DNA from: Allantophomopsis cytisporea
Lineage: Eukaryota; Ascomycota; Leotiomycetes; Phacidiales; Phacidiaceae
Direction: 5' to 3'
Length of the DNA: 64,000 nt
Assembly (NCBI GenBank): GCA_024752435.1
Contig: CP103034.1
Location: 744,001 to 808,000, forward strand
This document shows, one piece after another, positions 11,582 through 22,453 of this stretch. The position numbers and the translations under genes were made by a program. Position 1 is the first letter of the stretch. Each line of letters opens with the position of its first letter. Below the pieces are notes generated by a model that was not told where the DNA came from, searched no databases, and worked only from the letters and a program-made list of their open reading frames with translations.

Positions 11582-12561
11582 GTGTTTGACATACGCAGTA
11601 TGGGAGATAGCTTTCTTATGGTAGGATACGTTTCTTTGATAGCACTTGTCCCATATGCACAGTAGTCTGTAGTTTCGTAAGGGGTTGAACAGGTGCATTA
11701 TCTTAGTTAATTTGTATGAGTTTCAAATCGAACATATGATTACGACAGTGGATAAGTTCTCGCGCAAGATCAGCTTCTATAACATCAGGCCCAACGCTTT
11801 CAGTTCTAACATCTAGACACAGGTAATGGTATAGCTCTCAAGATCAATCTCTTAACCTAATACTACTATCATACAAACATTAATACATTTCTATATGTAT
11901 AGCATTCAGCACTCATTCCATATGGTTGAAGGCAACAGCCTTATTGAGATGGGAATGAGTTCTCCAAGCGTCATCTCATTCCCAACACTTAGGCCCTATT
12001 TCCGAGAGTACATAATAAGGTGAGGCGAGTACTCATACTGTTTATGCCCCTGTGAAGTATGAGATAGAGACTGATTGTTGCAGATTCGACCATGTCCCCT
12101 GCGCGTAGATGATAGAATTCAAGACGCGCGAGCTTTTGCGCTTTGCAGACTAGGTGATGTCAAGACATAATCCATCTGTGCTTGTGGCTCCTGCCGATCA
12201 ATGGGTCATAACTCACTATCTCCGGCGGTATACTCTTGAAAATCGACCTGCTTCTGAAAACTTATTGTTGAAAAGACGCTCTTGATTAACATGAATTTCA
12301 CCCTCGGTCATACTTGAAAGCCCCACGATTTTTGTTCCCCTACTTGATATGTCTTCGAAGGCGAGATCCTGCGAATGATAGCAACTGGTCATGGTTGCTT
12401 TTGTACTCAGAATTCAGGCGTAGTCTATAGATTACTTAAATGTGGATGATCATAAATATATATTATTTCTTCGTAGTCATTGAATATCGAACAATGCTGT
12501 TTTCCCCTCAGATCCGGTTTCCTGTTCAAGGTCATGATCCCCACCCCTCTTCAGATCGAAC
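11582..12561. other. Intergenic: convergent 3' flanks, AT-rich
   Basis: Just under 1 kb between the 3' ends of the acetyltransferase and cutinase genes. It is AT-rich with no long open frame and no clear repeat. I see nothing but 3' untranslated sequence and spacer. Confidence 0.5.
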
Positions 12562-13587
12562 CTAGGAATCAATACCCAATCGACTCTGCGCAGCTACGAA
12601 CTTCGCTGCCATCGACGCATCTAACGTCCCATAACTGAGATGAGCCTTTCCGACCTGTCCACTACCGCCACATACTCCATCAGCATCATGACAGAACGTC
12701 AGCACCTTGTCCGATGTAATGTTGCCAATAGCAGTGTTGTTCAATGGGTCGCCGAAAAGAACAATCGACGAGATAGCCTGCGTCGTGTTCTTTGGCATGA
12801 GCGGGATCGCGTGGTGAAGCACCTGTGCCCCCGTGCTACCCAAAGTCAGCAAGCGCACATACTCCACACACCTGCAGAGAAACATACCTGTAACCCGATA
12901 ATACGAGTTTCGTCTTCGGACACCGCGCTAGCACGTTCATAGCCAAAGAAGCCCTATGAAAATCAGCCAAGTCCAGACCAGTCCAGTCAAGCATCTCCAG
13001 ATGCGCCGCCCACCCTCATTTCAAGAGCAGTTAAAAACTCACATATTTACACTCCCAACGTGCGACCCGCCAGCAATATACCCCAAAACACCAGCCTGAT
13101 AATCAACACCCTGTACCGTCAACGCCCCCTCCTTACCCAGCGTCTGCGCCAGCGCCGCAAAGAACGGCGGGCCCGTGACACTGCCCACATTCCCGACCTC
13201 GGCCTCTCCACGCGCATACACGACCGTGACAGGCGCGCAGGCGTCGCCATCGGCGTCCACGAAGCCATTTAGCGTCTCGTTCGCCACGAAGGCGGCGCCC
13301 AGCGTGGTGTTCCAGGCCTTGCGCAGCTGTCTGCCCAGGAAGGCGTGGGCGGCGGCTAGGGCGAGGATGTCGCCTGCGTCGCTGTAGTTGAGGTTGAAGT
13401 CCACGGCGGGGATGCTGATGTTGGCTTTTAAGGGGCCGATGGACTCGTAGAAGCCGGTCGATGCGATGGAGACTGTGCAGCGGCGGCCGATGGTCGAGGT
13501 TGATTCTGTGGGGCAGTCGTTGTTTTCGGTGTAGGTGAAGGCGGCTGTGAGGGGGAGGAGGGGGAGGAGGAGGGTGGTGAGGCGCAT
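12562..13587 (-). CDS. Secreted cutinase-family serine esterase (CE5)
   Basis: An extracellular alpha/beta-hydrolase of the cutinase/acetylxylan esterase family. These enzymes hydrolyse cutin or other esters on plant surfaces; the exact substrate is not readable here. I splice exons 13587-13043, 12953-12888 and 12835-12562 (introns 89 and 52 bp) to 294 residues. A signal peptide is evident (MRLTTLLLPLLPLTAAF). The family opening CAPVTVVYARG and GNVGSVTGPPFF is present. The nucleophile elbow is G-Y-S204-T-G, whose serine codon is split by the second intron. D256 (in CHDADGVC) and H269 (in AHLSYG) complete the triad. The usual elbow is GYSQG; here the fourth residue is Thr. The upstream TTG of the open frame is ignored in favour of the ATG at 13587. 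At 294 residues it is longer than classical cutinases of about 200-230, the extra being mostly N-terminal. Confidence 0.9.
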
Positions 13588-14487
13588 CTTGGGCAATTGG
13601 ATTGTATACGTAAATGGAAGAGGAAAATAAGAATAGTAAATTATTTATGAGATCTCGCGCACAGCGCTTTCAAGAGAACGCGTAGATGAGATGTCTGGCA
13701 CAGCCAAAACAGTAGAAAATCGTGAACAAGAGAGTTAGAGAAAACGAGAGCGGAAATCAAGAAGTGAGGTACCCCGAAATGTTTATACATAACCCACCTA
13801 CTCATCTGTTCATCTATATTCGACCATACCCTCGTTATCACCCACGCAGATCTTGCACATGAGATATTTTCCGCTCCACCATCGGAATGCGCGATGGGCG
13901 CTGGGATGTCGCAGATCTGGCGGAATGGTTTAGCGCAGGCGTGTTTTGAGGTTATTTTGAGGGGTCTCAGACTGCCGACGTTTCGGAAGGTTACGATAAG
14001 GTCGCCATCCCTACAGAGTCACGCAAGCTCTTGCACTTCGCCCTTACTGTATCACACTGATGAGACTGGGTGTCCCTGTGGGAGGATTGTCGATGGATGA
14101 TTTCTGGATTTTATTGGGATGTCGTGTAGGTGCCGCTTAGGAAGGGGAAAGATTGAGTTCAGAGGATTGCCGGGATATCGCTTTGCAGTCCGTGAGATGC
14201 TAGCAGTGTTGTATACTTGAACCACGACTACTGAGGTATCTTTTTTTCTTTTTCTTTGTAAGTCATTCTTGTAAGTCATATTGGCTGGGTCTTGTCACAC
14301 GTGCACAGTGATGCGATCATCTAATTCTAGCGTCTGTGAAAATTCATCCTTTCCGTTACAATTCTCTATATGAGAGAAGACAAGATAATGCAATACTCCT
14401 AAACACATGAGAGTATCCTAGGAATACCAACACCCCTAACGCCTCTTGCCAATAATCCCATAAACACCATACACAGTTGTAAATCAA
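13588..14487. other. Intergenic: cutinase promoter side and BIR1 3' flank
   Basis: This 900 bp stretch holds the cutinase upstream region (from 13588 rightwards) and the 3' flank of BIR1. Open frames are short. A pyrimidine-rich run sits at about 14239-14259. No gene or named regulatory site is supported. Confidence 0.5.
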
Positions 14488-17471
14488 TTACTCATGACAT
14501 TCAATACCCTCCAAAACTCTCATAGCCCTGCCGCCCTCCTTCTCAAATACACCAACCATCCTCTCACATTCCGCCCTCAATTTCTCCTCAGCCAAACCAG
14601 CATTGTGCTTAATCCATTCCTCAACAGTCATCTTCTTCTCCGGACTTGAGAGTGCCTGGTCACCCTTTGAGATTCTCTCAAGGCCCTGACCAATTTCTCC
14701 AAGAATCAACCTTTCCTGGTCGGAATTCTCTTTCGAACTCGGTGATCTGAGAAGGATGGCTTCAAGATCAATAGCACTCCAAGGATGGGTGCTAGTCAGG
14801 CCGGCTGCGGCATTGCGCTTAGAAGGAGACGTTGTAGGGGTCGAAACATTGACAGGTGCTTGTTGTGGTGTTGGTTGCGCCTGTTTTGACGTCGATGGCT
14901 TGGATGAAGGTGGATGGTTTTCAGCATCGGAAGATTGTGGTGATGAAGGGGTTGACTCTTTGGTGTCTTTCACAGGTTCGGGTTCGGGTTCAGGCGAACG
15001 TGATACTGGAACAGGGGCTCCACGCTTTGTGGATGAGTTCGCCTTAACTCTGGATGCTGGAGGTAATATGGCAGTCTCAACGCGTGGGGTCTCCTCGATC
15101 ATTGAGGCTTCCTGCACGGCTTTACCCTTACCCTTGGCTTTCGTAGTCTTAGATCTTGCGGATTTGGCCGTGCTTTTCGATGGTACAGGCGCTGCAAGTT
15201 CAGCCTCTTCTACAGGTGCAGCCTCGACTGGGAGTGTTTTCTCCTCTTGTGTCTCCTGCTCAACATCGGCCACATTCACGACTTCTGGAGCTTCAGCAAC
15301 CACTGCAGCGAGTGGCTCGACACTGGTCTCATCTTGGACTGATTCTTGTACAATAGGCTCAGCCTTCTTTCCTCTTCTACCAACTGTGGTCTTCTTCGTC
15401 GGTGCTGGTTTCTTTGTTGTGCGAATAACCGTGTCTTGAGTCGCAATGCTTGCATTGCTATCATTACCAAAGTCGAGCGTGGAGCTCTGAACTGATAGTA
15501 ATGAAGCATTTGCATCAACGGCTGAGAGGACAGATGCCCGGGTCTTTCTCGCCGCAGGTTTGCTACTGTCAGCCTTTCTACTCTTCGATGACACAACCTC
15601 TGAGTCTTCTTGTTGATCTACATCCATGACATCAACTTGCACCTCCTCTTTGGTTGCAGCTGCAGCTGCAGCTGCCTCAGCCTCAGCCTTTGCTTGTGCT
15701 TCAGCTTCTTCTGCAGCCTTCTTGGCAGCAAGTGCTAATTGCTTAGCAGATGGCTTTCGTGGCTGTTTTGCCTTCGCACCCTTTGCTTTTGGTAAAGGCT
15801 TCATCGATTCCTCTTCCATAGCCTGTAACTCAGCATCGATTGTGGCATCATCGATCTCCATGGCGTGCGTGTCAAACATTGCCTGATCAGCGGAAATGCT
15901 AACCATACTACTTCTAGTTGATTTCTTGACAGCAGCTGCTGGTTTTGTACGGCTTACTTTCCTTGTCTTTGAAACTGGTATTTCAGTTTCATGTTTCGTG
16001 TCTTCGTCATCGGGCAATGGCTTGGCAAGGTCCGCTTCGAGGGCCCGATCGATCTCTTCATCCGCAGGAATATCTTCCTGAATAGCATCTTTTGTGGCTG
16101 CAGAAGTTCTAGAAGTTTTGCGAGTAGATTTTGCGCCTGATGGCCGCCCACGTTTTTTGGCTGGTGCTTTCTTTGCAACAGCATCTGATTGGTCCTCTGT
16201 AGCTGCGGCTTCTGGTTGGATTATCGAAGGTTCAATGTCTGGCTGACCGACCTCCATGGCCATACTGGCTCTCGTTCTCGTGGTTCTTCTTTTTGGCTCT
16301 GGTGCCTGAATTGTGATTTCGTCCAGGGTATTGTTTATTTCATCGCTCTTCCGTTTTCGTCCTCGTGTTGCCTTTGGTGGCATTTCGATCTTCGCTTCGA
16401 TCTCATTCTCTTCAGGTTGTGGCGCCTCCTCAAATTCTAAAGGTTCGTCCTTCTTTGCCTTCGCTTTTCGGCCCTTTGCGGTAGTAGCCTTCTTGCCTTT
16501 GCCAGTCTTCTTCCCTGCTTGAGAGGTCATTGTTGCATTCGTTGCCGTAGTCAGGGTGCTGTCATCCTCTTCAGCTGGAAGATCCGTAAACGATGGTGCT
16601 TCGGAAAGTATAGACAAATTCGATTGCGTCGAAAGTCTAGATGCTTTTGATGGTCTTCCTTTCTTGGCCTTGGTCTTCTTAGTCGGTGGCTCTTCTTGGT
16701 GTCGTTTGATCAGTGAGAAGAAAGCGCAGTCTGGAGATCGTTTGTAGTGCTCCTCCCTATTGTGTGTTAGTAGTGCATTCATGACAAGGAAAGAGCATCG
16801 CATACAGAGGCTTATCTTTTGGCTCCCATCCATCCAGAGCCAATTCACAGTAGGTGCACGTTGCCATATCGTCATACTCGGCTGTAGGAGTATATTTCCA
16901 GCCCGCATCTGCGAGCTACAACAATCATCAGTCGAATCCAGCATATTGCACGACGCTTTGCATACCTGTTTGACTTTGCACACCCATCCTTTCTTGTCTT
17001 CATGCGGCCACTTATCAGCGAATGTCGCTGCTCGAGCCTCGATCATCGAGGTGCTCAAAGGGTATTCCTGGCGAAGCTCTGAATTTTGCGCTTCAATTGA
17101 TGTGACGACGGCCCAGCCACATTCTGGCGCATGTTTGAGATGTTCAACCAGCGGATCATCGTTCTCCTCCCAGCCATCAAGATGTTTCTTACAGAGAAAG
17201 CATGCGACGTTGTCGGGGCTGACTTGTGACGGGTAATGATATAATCCAGCTTTCGCGAGCTATCAACGCGTGAGTTTCAATTCGCACACTGGCGCGCAAT
17301 TATCCTACTTACATCCTCAGGAGAGATCGATGGGTGAGGCCATTTTGCGGCCTTTTGTGCCTTGGAGGTCGCGCTCGATGTTCGTCGTTTTGGGACGGGC
17401 TGCGCGCTTTGGAATGTCGCAAGTCGTCCTTCGTATGTAAACAATGGGTCAAAAATACCGTGTGAAGCCAT
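14488..17471 (-). CDS. BIR1: Bir1-type survivin homologue, chromosomal passenger complex subunit
   Basis: Fungal Bir1 (Cut17/survivin) works with the Aurora kinase and INCENP at kinetochores and the spindle midzone. I splice exons 17471-17313, 17259-16966, 16915-16806 and 16756-14488 (introns 53, 50 and 49 bp) to 943 residues. Two BIR zinc modules lie at the N-terminus: C73-x2-C76...H93...C100 and C171-x2-C174...H191...C198, each with the DGWE core. The zinc ligands of the second module come from exons 3 and 4, so the model depends on the splicing. The next 650 residues are a long charged, Lys/Ala/Glu-rich, apparently disordered region with many short basic stretches and SP/TP sites. The last 70 residues (MTVEEWIKHNAGLAEEKLR and on) form the helical tail that in survivins joins the INCENP-Borealin bundle. 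It is divergent from TAM41, 0.95 kb away. Confidence 0.93.
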
Positions 17472-17993
17472 GCTGGAAACACGATATTGCGCTGAAGAAT
17501 CCAGCAATATCAATGCGATGTAGCAATATTTCTGGCTATCGGTGTAGCAAAGTCAGTGATCATTGACGTTGTGGCGAAGAGTAGTTGTTGTGTTGTGTTG
17601 CTGGATCTTTGTTGGTTGTCTTGGTGCTACTCTCCCTTCGTCTTGTTTGTTTTGATGTTCCGGCTCGACTCTCAGGCTCTCAATCTCTCTCGCCTCGCGC
17701 ACACCCAAAGTCCGACGTGCGCCTTGAGTGTCCACTGTTCCTGGATCTTCCCGAAGCGCTACGTATACGTACTACGTAGAAAAAGCCAAGCTCACGTGGG
17801 ATAGGCGGGCACGGCGGGCAGAAATGCTTAGTCATCGCACAACATACGTCCTCGGTATTGACTGTGGTTTGGTGCTGTGCTGTTGAGATTCCTTGCAGGG
17901 TTGTAATTCGTGTACTCGTGCCGGCTACGCCTTGCTGAGCTTTTCGTGGAGCTGAGGTGTAACCAAGGCACGCCCGGCATCTATTCTGTCACT

Positions 17994-18038
17994 GTCAGAG
18001 TCAGAGTCAGAGTCAGAGTCAGAGTCAGAGTCAAAGTC
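17994..18038. repeat. Hexanucleotide (GTCAGA) microsatellite
   Basis: About seven direct copies of a 6-base unit GTCAGA, the last one imperfect (GTCAAA). It sits some 390 bp upstream of the TAM41 start codon. Likely length-variable. Confidence 0.85.
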
Positions 18039-18089
18039 AACAGCTAAGCAGGTGGTGTCTGTCAAGCAGCAAGCAGTAATAATAAGAGT

Positions 18090-18127
18090 AGTAATGGTAG
18101 TAGCAGTAGCAGCAGCAGCAGCAGAGC
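18090..18127. repeat. Trinucleotide AGT/AGC microsatellite
   Basis: A run of AGT and then AGC triplets upstream of TAM41, in non-coding sequence. It lies about 50 bases from the GTCAGA array, so the TAM41 upstream region has two adjacent simple repeats. Confidence 0.8.
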
Positions 18128-18425
18128 AGCCTTTTGCTGGGAAATTGGGTAGAAACAGGACAGAAAGAGAGCTCTCTCTTATACTCACTACCTTACATAC
18201 CTCTCCTACTCTCACTCCCATTGAAAAACCACGAAATAACTCAACAGCTCCACATCCACTGTCACACAGCCCACCGCATTGATTGTCTTATGGCGATTCC
18301 CCCTCCTGCAGCACCCGCTGCTAAAATCACTACGAGAAAATATATATAACTCCACCATAAGGTACAAGACCACTGCACCCCAATAATTGAAAGCTTTCTA
18401 GAAAAGCGAATTGGCATATCCTACC

Positions 18426-20099
18426 ATGCCGTTAAGACATCTTTCTGTAAGCAGCACATACATCCCATCCACCCACCTTGGCTCCCAAGAGAAAAGTGTA
18501 CAAGTCCCAGCACTAATACTGACTGTTGTTTGTGTTCTTCAACAGCCGTCAATGACTTTACGTCACTCATCTTACCGACAATGGTCAAATATAGAGCGCT
18601 TAAGATATCAACAGCCCCCGGCAGCGCTGCGATCCCAACCCAGACGCGCCTTTGCAAGCACTCCACGATTTCTAGAATCCAGTCAAAGAAAAGATGCTGG
18701 CATCAGCGAACATGCCTCTGATGCGGCGACAAAAGAGGCCTCGAAACCCACGGGGAAGACATCGTCGAATCTTACAACCGCAGCTTCCACACTCCCTCCA
18801 CCAAACGATTGGGAAGAGAACCCCGATTTCAATATTTCACACTTCTCCGAGCTACCACACTCCAATTTCGGCGTCAACCAGCACATGGTGATCAATGATG
18901 AATTTAAGGAAGCTTTACGGCAGATTTTATGGCAGTTCAGGGCGCCAATTCGATACGCCTTTGCTTACGGATCTGGAGTTTTCCCTCAATCAAAAGAAAA
19001 GGCTGCCCCGGTCACTCCCAGTACGACCACTTCAGTACATTCCCATGCGCCTCCTGCGGTTCAAAGAGCGCAGGGCGGAACGCCAAAGATGATTGATTTT
19101 ATATTTGGTGTCTCATATAGTCAGCATTGGCACAGTTTGAACTTGCATCAACACCGCGATCACTACTCCGCACTCGGATCTCTCGGATCATATGCGGTAT
19201 CTCGGGTACAAGACAACTGGGGCGCTGGTGTATATTTTAACCCTTTCGTACAGGTCAATGGGACATTGATCAAGTATGGCGTCGTTAACCTCGATACCCT
19301 CTGCACCGACCTTTCCGAGTGGTCCACGTTATATTTGGCCGGACGTCTTCAGAAGCCTGTCAAGATTCTCCGTGATGATCCACGGGTTCGTCTTGCAAAT
19401 CAAGTAAACCTTATCTCGGCACTTCGAACCGCGTTATTATTGCTGCCGCCCACGTTCAACGAAATGGAGCTCTATGGTACCATTGCGAGTATAAGCTATA
19501 TGGGCGACCCACGGATGTCACTCCCTACCGAAAACCCAAACAAGGTTGCAAACATCGTAGGAAACAATCTTCCACATTTCCGAAGATTATACGGACCTCT
19601 GATTGAAACATTGCCTAATGTGGCATTCAACGACCCAGCATGCCTCGAGAATGACTGGTCAACCAATCCAGACGCTAACGTGCGCCTCGAACAAGACATG
19701 GATCCCGTAAAGCGAGGTAACATGGTGCGCCGTCTCCCCAAAGCGTTCCGCGGCAGGCTATACTTCCAATACCAGAAGAAATACCAGATCCCGCAGCTAG
19801 AGTTCAACAAGATGCTGGAGCAATCAAGCGATGAGGATCAAACGAGGATCAACAGAAGAGAGGGTGGGGGCTTTGAGAGGAGAATAGCAAGCGAGCCACC
19901 GGAGGATTTGCGCACCGAAGTCAGAGCTACCATCAAGAAGACTATCGGGTGGCCAAGTACCAGTCAGAGCTTCAAGGGACTGTTCACCTCCGGCATCGGT
20001 CGAACGTGGAGGTACATGAGCGAGAAGATGGCGAAGCATAAGAATGGATCCAAAGAAAGCGTGGGGGAACAAAAGGCCGAGGAGAAGAAGAGTTCGTGA
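18426..20099 (+). CDS. TAM41: Mitochondrial phosphatidate cytidylyltransferase Tam41 (Mmp37)
   Basis: Tam41 makes CDP-diacylglycerol from phosphatidic acid and CTP on the matrix side of the inner membrane, feeding cardiolipin synthesis. The conserved body runs from about the start of FNISHFSELPHSNFGVNQH to SYMGDPRM. It includes the nucleotidyltransferase motif AYGSGVFPQ and the acidic MIDFIFGV, plus NWGAGVYFNPFV and KYGVVNLDTLC. The N-terminus is basic and rich in Ser and Arg, as in a mitochondrial targeting sequence. The start is ambiguous. From ATG 18426, an apparent 99 bp intron (18447-18545, GTAAGC to CAG) divides exactly by three and has no stop, so both a spliced form (524 residues) and an unspliced form (557 residues) keep frame. 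ATG 18552 is a third possible start. The TTG at 18411 is not used. The C-terminal 80 residues are a basic/charged extension. Confidence 0.92.
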   Translation: MPLRHLSVSSTYIPSTHLGSQEKSVQVPALILTVVCVLQQPSMTLRHSSYRQWSNIERLRYQQPPAALRSQPRRAFASTPRFLESSQRKDAGISEHASDAATKEASKPTGKTSSNLTTAASTLPPPNDWEENPDFNISHFSELPHSNFGVNQHMVINDEFKEALRQILWQFRAPIRYAFAYGSGVFPQSKEKAAPVTPSTTTSVHSHAPPAVQRAQGGTPKMIDFIFGVSYSQHWHSLNLHQHRDHYSALGSLGSYAVSRVQDNWGAGVYFNPFVQVNGTLIKYGVVNLDTLCTDLSEWSTLYLAGRLQKPVKILRDDPRVRLANQVNLISALRTALLLLPPTFNEMELYGTIASISYMGDPRMSLPTENPNKVANIVGNNLPHFRRLYGPLIETLPNVAFNDPACLENDWSTNPDANVRLEQDMDPVKRGNMVRRLPKAFRGRLYFQYQKKYQIPQLEFNKMLEQSSDEDQTRINRREGGGFERRIASEPPEDLRTEVRATIKKTIGWPSTSQSFKGLFTSGIGRTWRYMSEKMAKHKNGSKESVGEQKAEEKKSS

Positions 20100-21537
20100 T
20101 GTGGGGTTATGTTTCAATACGGGGGGGACTATAGGAATCAGTCATTTGAGCTTTGTTGTCTATGTATGAAAGAAGGGTCTGGGCTACGGCTATACCACCA
20201 GCGTGTCAAAGAACATGACACTTGATGTTTTTTTTTTTAATTTCTTTTGTTAAGAGCTTGCATAGCATCGTAGGCACTTTGATGATACGTTCTTGCGAGG
20301 GGTTCGGGTAGATGGAATTCTGGCTGGATACTCGGCAGAGACAGCGAAAATATAAAAATTACTGTTTATAGATATCGGATTGTTGTGGTTTTTATGTGAT
20401 TTGAATTCATGGTTGTGGTTTCTCTTGAAAATAAGAGACAGCGAGAGTTATAATAGAATCCATTTTCGATTCATTTTTACTCTTTGCCTCGCTGCCTGGT
20501 TTGAGCATTTCTTAGTATGTAGATATTACCTCGTAGCATTTTGAAGACAATTTCATTCCCCTCTATAATTTTTCTCAAAACGTAGGGTTATCGATATCTA
20601 CGTTGCTTAAATCTATATGTTTGTAAGTATTAATGTTAATAGATTTGCTATTGTGTAGTGTCGTGGAACTGAAATGTCACTTGATAAATATTAACGAATA
20701 TATTTATAGAATCGTGGAAACAATAGAAAACTTAAGCTTCCATATCTTCTAACAACAAAATCACATATAAATATATCTTGAGAAGCTACTTTCAATCAGA
20801 AAATTTGACATTTAAAAGCCTATCTAATGCTGTACATGAATGTCGAAATCTATGAAAGTCTTTACAAACGATTCCAACCGTAAACCCTTTGCAGTCGTCT
20901 TCCTGCATGTGAAAATGAGTGACAGGAACTAATGGCGGGGTAGATATTTATGCATAAAGCAAGCTCCTAACCTCACGATCTAGACATACACATTGCGTTC
21001 ATGATCTGAGGTGTCTCAGGACAACTATAAGGACCGACTAATGAGAGTTTTGTTGAGTGGCTACCACGGTACAAGGATGATGTTGATCATGGGGACAATG
21101 ATACCTGATATTGATGGTTATGGAATGAAATCGACATACTTCAAAGTTCTATCATCCCTTGTTGAATGCTTCGCTGACTGAACAAATAACGCCATCATCT
21201 GGCTTGTTAAACACAATGTCTGTGTAGCAGTTCATATCGTACGATGTTAAATCAACCTCTTCTCGCTTGCAACCCGGAAACCACGGCGTTTTATCAATTC
21301 TATTCTTCATCTATATTCATATCTAAGCCCATCCAATCTTTTTTGATATCTATCCAAACCAGCCTGAACAAAAGAAATCCAAAGATTCGCAATATGGCTT
21401 CTATGTCCAAAATCTAAAAACAAAACAAAGGATTTAAAGCACAAAAAATCTAAAGCAACGATCTTTCTCGAAAGTCTCGCCATGGTATCCCTCTTTCCAA
21501 CAACGCCAATTTTCTACGCTACAAATCCACACACAAA
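20100..21537. other. Intergenic: convergent 3' flanks, AT-rich
   Basis: About 1.4 kb between the 3' ends of TAM41 and the Mpv17-like gene. The stretch 20220-20800 is strongly AT-rich with poly-T runs (for example near 20230). There is no long open frame on either strand. I see nothing else. Confidence 0.5.
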
Positions 21538-22453
21538 TCAAGCAGGCTGGGGTGTTCCCTGGGCACTGCTAACAACCATCTCCTCAACACGCTCTACGGT
21601 CTTCGAGAGCTGCCCGCGCTCTTGACGTACGCCATCCTCAGCCGACTTGTTCAAGAAGCTGAGGTAGGTCTGCCATCCGACTGCTACAACACCAGCGAAG
21701 ATACTGCGGTAGTGGGAGTTGACGAAGGTGAAGTTGAGAGCCGTGACAGCCGGCCACAGCTTGCAGCTGTTCATGAAGCTGACGGGCACGGTGCGCTTCA
21801 CTCGCTCCCAAGTCACAGCCAGCGACTCGCCGGCTAGCAGCGATTGCATACCGAAGAAGTAGGTATTGAAGACGGGCGTGAAGAAGAGCTGGTTGACGAC
21901 AACTTTCATGGCTAGCGAGCCGATTTTCGAGGCGTAATTGAAGTGGTTTCCAAGGAAGATGAACCTATGATTATGTGAGTCATTCTGTCTTTTCTATTCG
22001 TTTGTCCTTTGGGTGCGGGGCTTCTCACCAGTGATAGTTTGGAATACTTGCAACCGCGCCAGTCGTCAAGGCGCGCAGCGTCCTGTATGGGTTGTAGTCT
22101 TCACCTCCGATCCACTGGGCTCCCATATCACCAAAGAGCGAGATAGCCAGGGAGGTGAAGAACTGAGTCGTGTAGGGACGGGTCCTCTGCGCTCTTCCAA
22201 AAGCCTTGAAGGGCTCAGACAACGGCCCCAACTTGTGCCAGAACCGTGGGACAGTGGGAATCGTAGGGACGGTTCCCTGCTCGGGCATGGAGGCAAGGAC
22301 GGGATCCGAGTGGACTTTGTTCTGCGGCTTTGCGGCGCCATCGGCGGCCTTGGACGTCGAGTGTCTCTTGGTGATCTGGCAGTTCTGGCGGTGGACTCTG
22401 TTGGACTGGCGCAGTACAGCGCGACTGGCCGTCTTGAAAGCTACGACGGGCAT
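21538..22453 (-). CDS. Mpv17/PMP22-family membrane protein
   Basis: A four-helix membrane protein of the Mpv17/PMP22 family, whose members sit in the mitochondrial inner membrane or peroxisome and are linked to channel activity and organelle homeostasis. I splice exons 22453-22029 and 21964-21538 (intron 64 bp) to 283 residues. The first 85 residues are basic and unstructured, consistent with organelle targeting. The family body starts at RPYTTQFFTSLAISLFGDMG with QWIGGEDYNPYRTLR. The tryptophan codon at the end of exon 1 (NYHW) is split by the intron and runs into FIFLGNHFNY. The C-terminal signature includes SCKLWPAVTALNFTFV and GWQTYLSFLN, where the WP, NF and WxxYLS positions match the family. 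The start ATG at 22453 is the only in-frame choice. Which organelle is not decided by the sequence. Confidence 0.92.

Larger units (their letters stand above)
17472..18425. promoter_or_regulatory. Region between divergent BIR1 and TAM41, with microsatellites
   Basis: About 950 bp containing the promoters of two genes read in opposite directions. It carries two tandem repeats (described separately) closer to TAM41. Small open frames across the repeat (for example an Asp-Ser repeat on the minus strand) are a product of the repeat and are not called as genes. Confidence 0.45.

Noticed and set aside
14756..15439. 227-codon open frame on the plus strand over BIR1
   Set aside because: Composition (Ser/Gly/Ala/Val-rich, low complexity) is the complement of the Lys/Ala/Glu-rich BIR1 linker.
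17940..18221. Minus-strand Asp-Ser repeat open frame
   Set aside because: The repeat is a translation of the GTCAGA microsatellite; no coding signs outside it.
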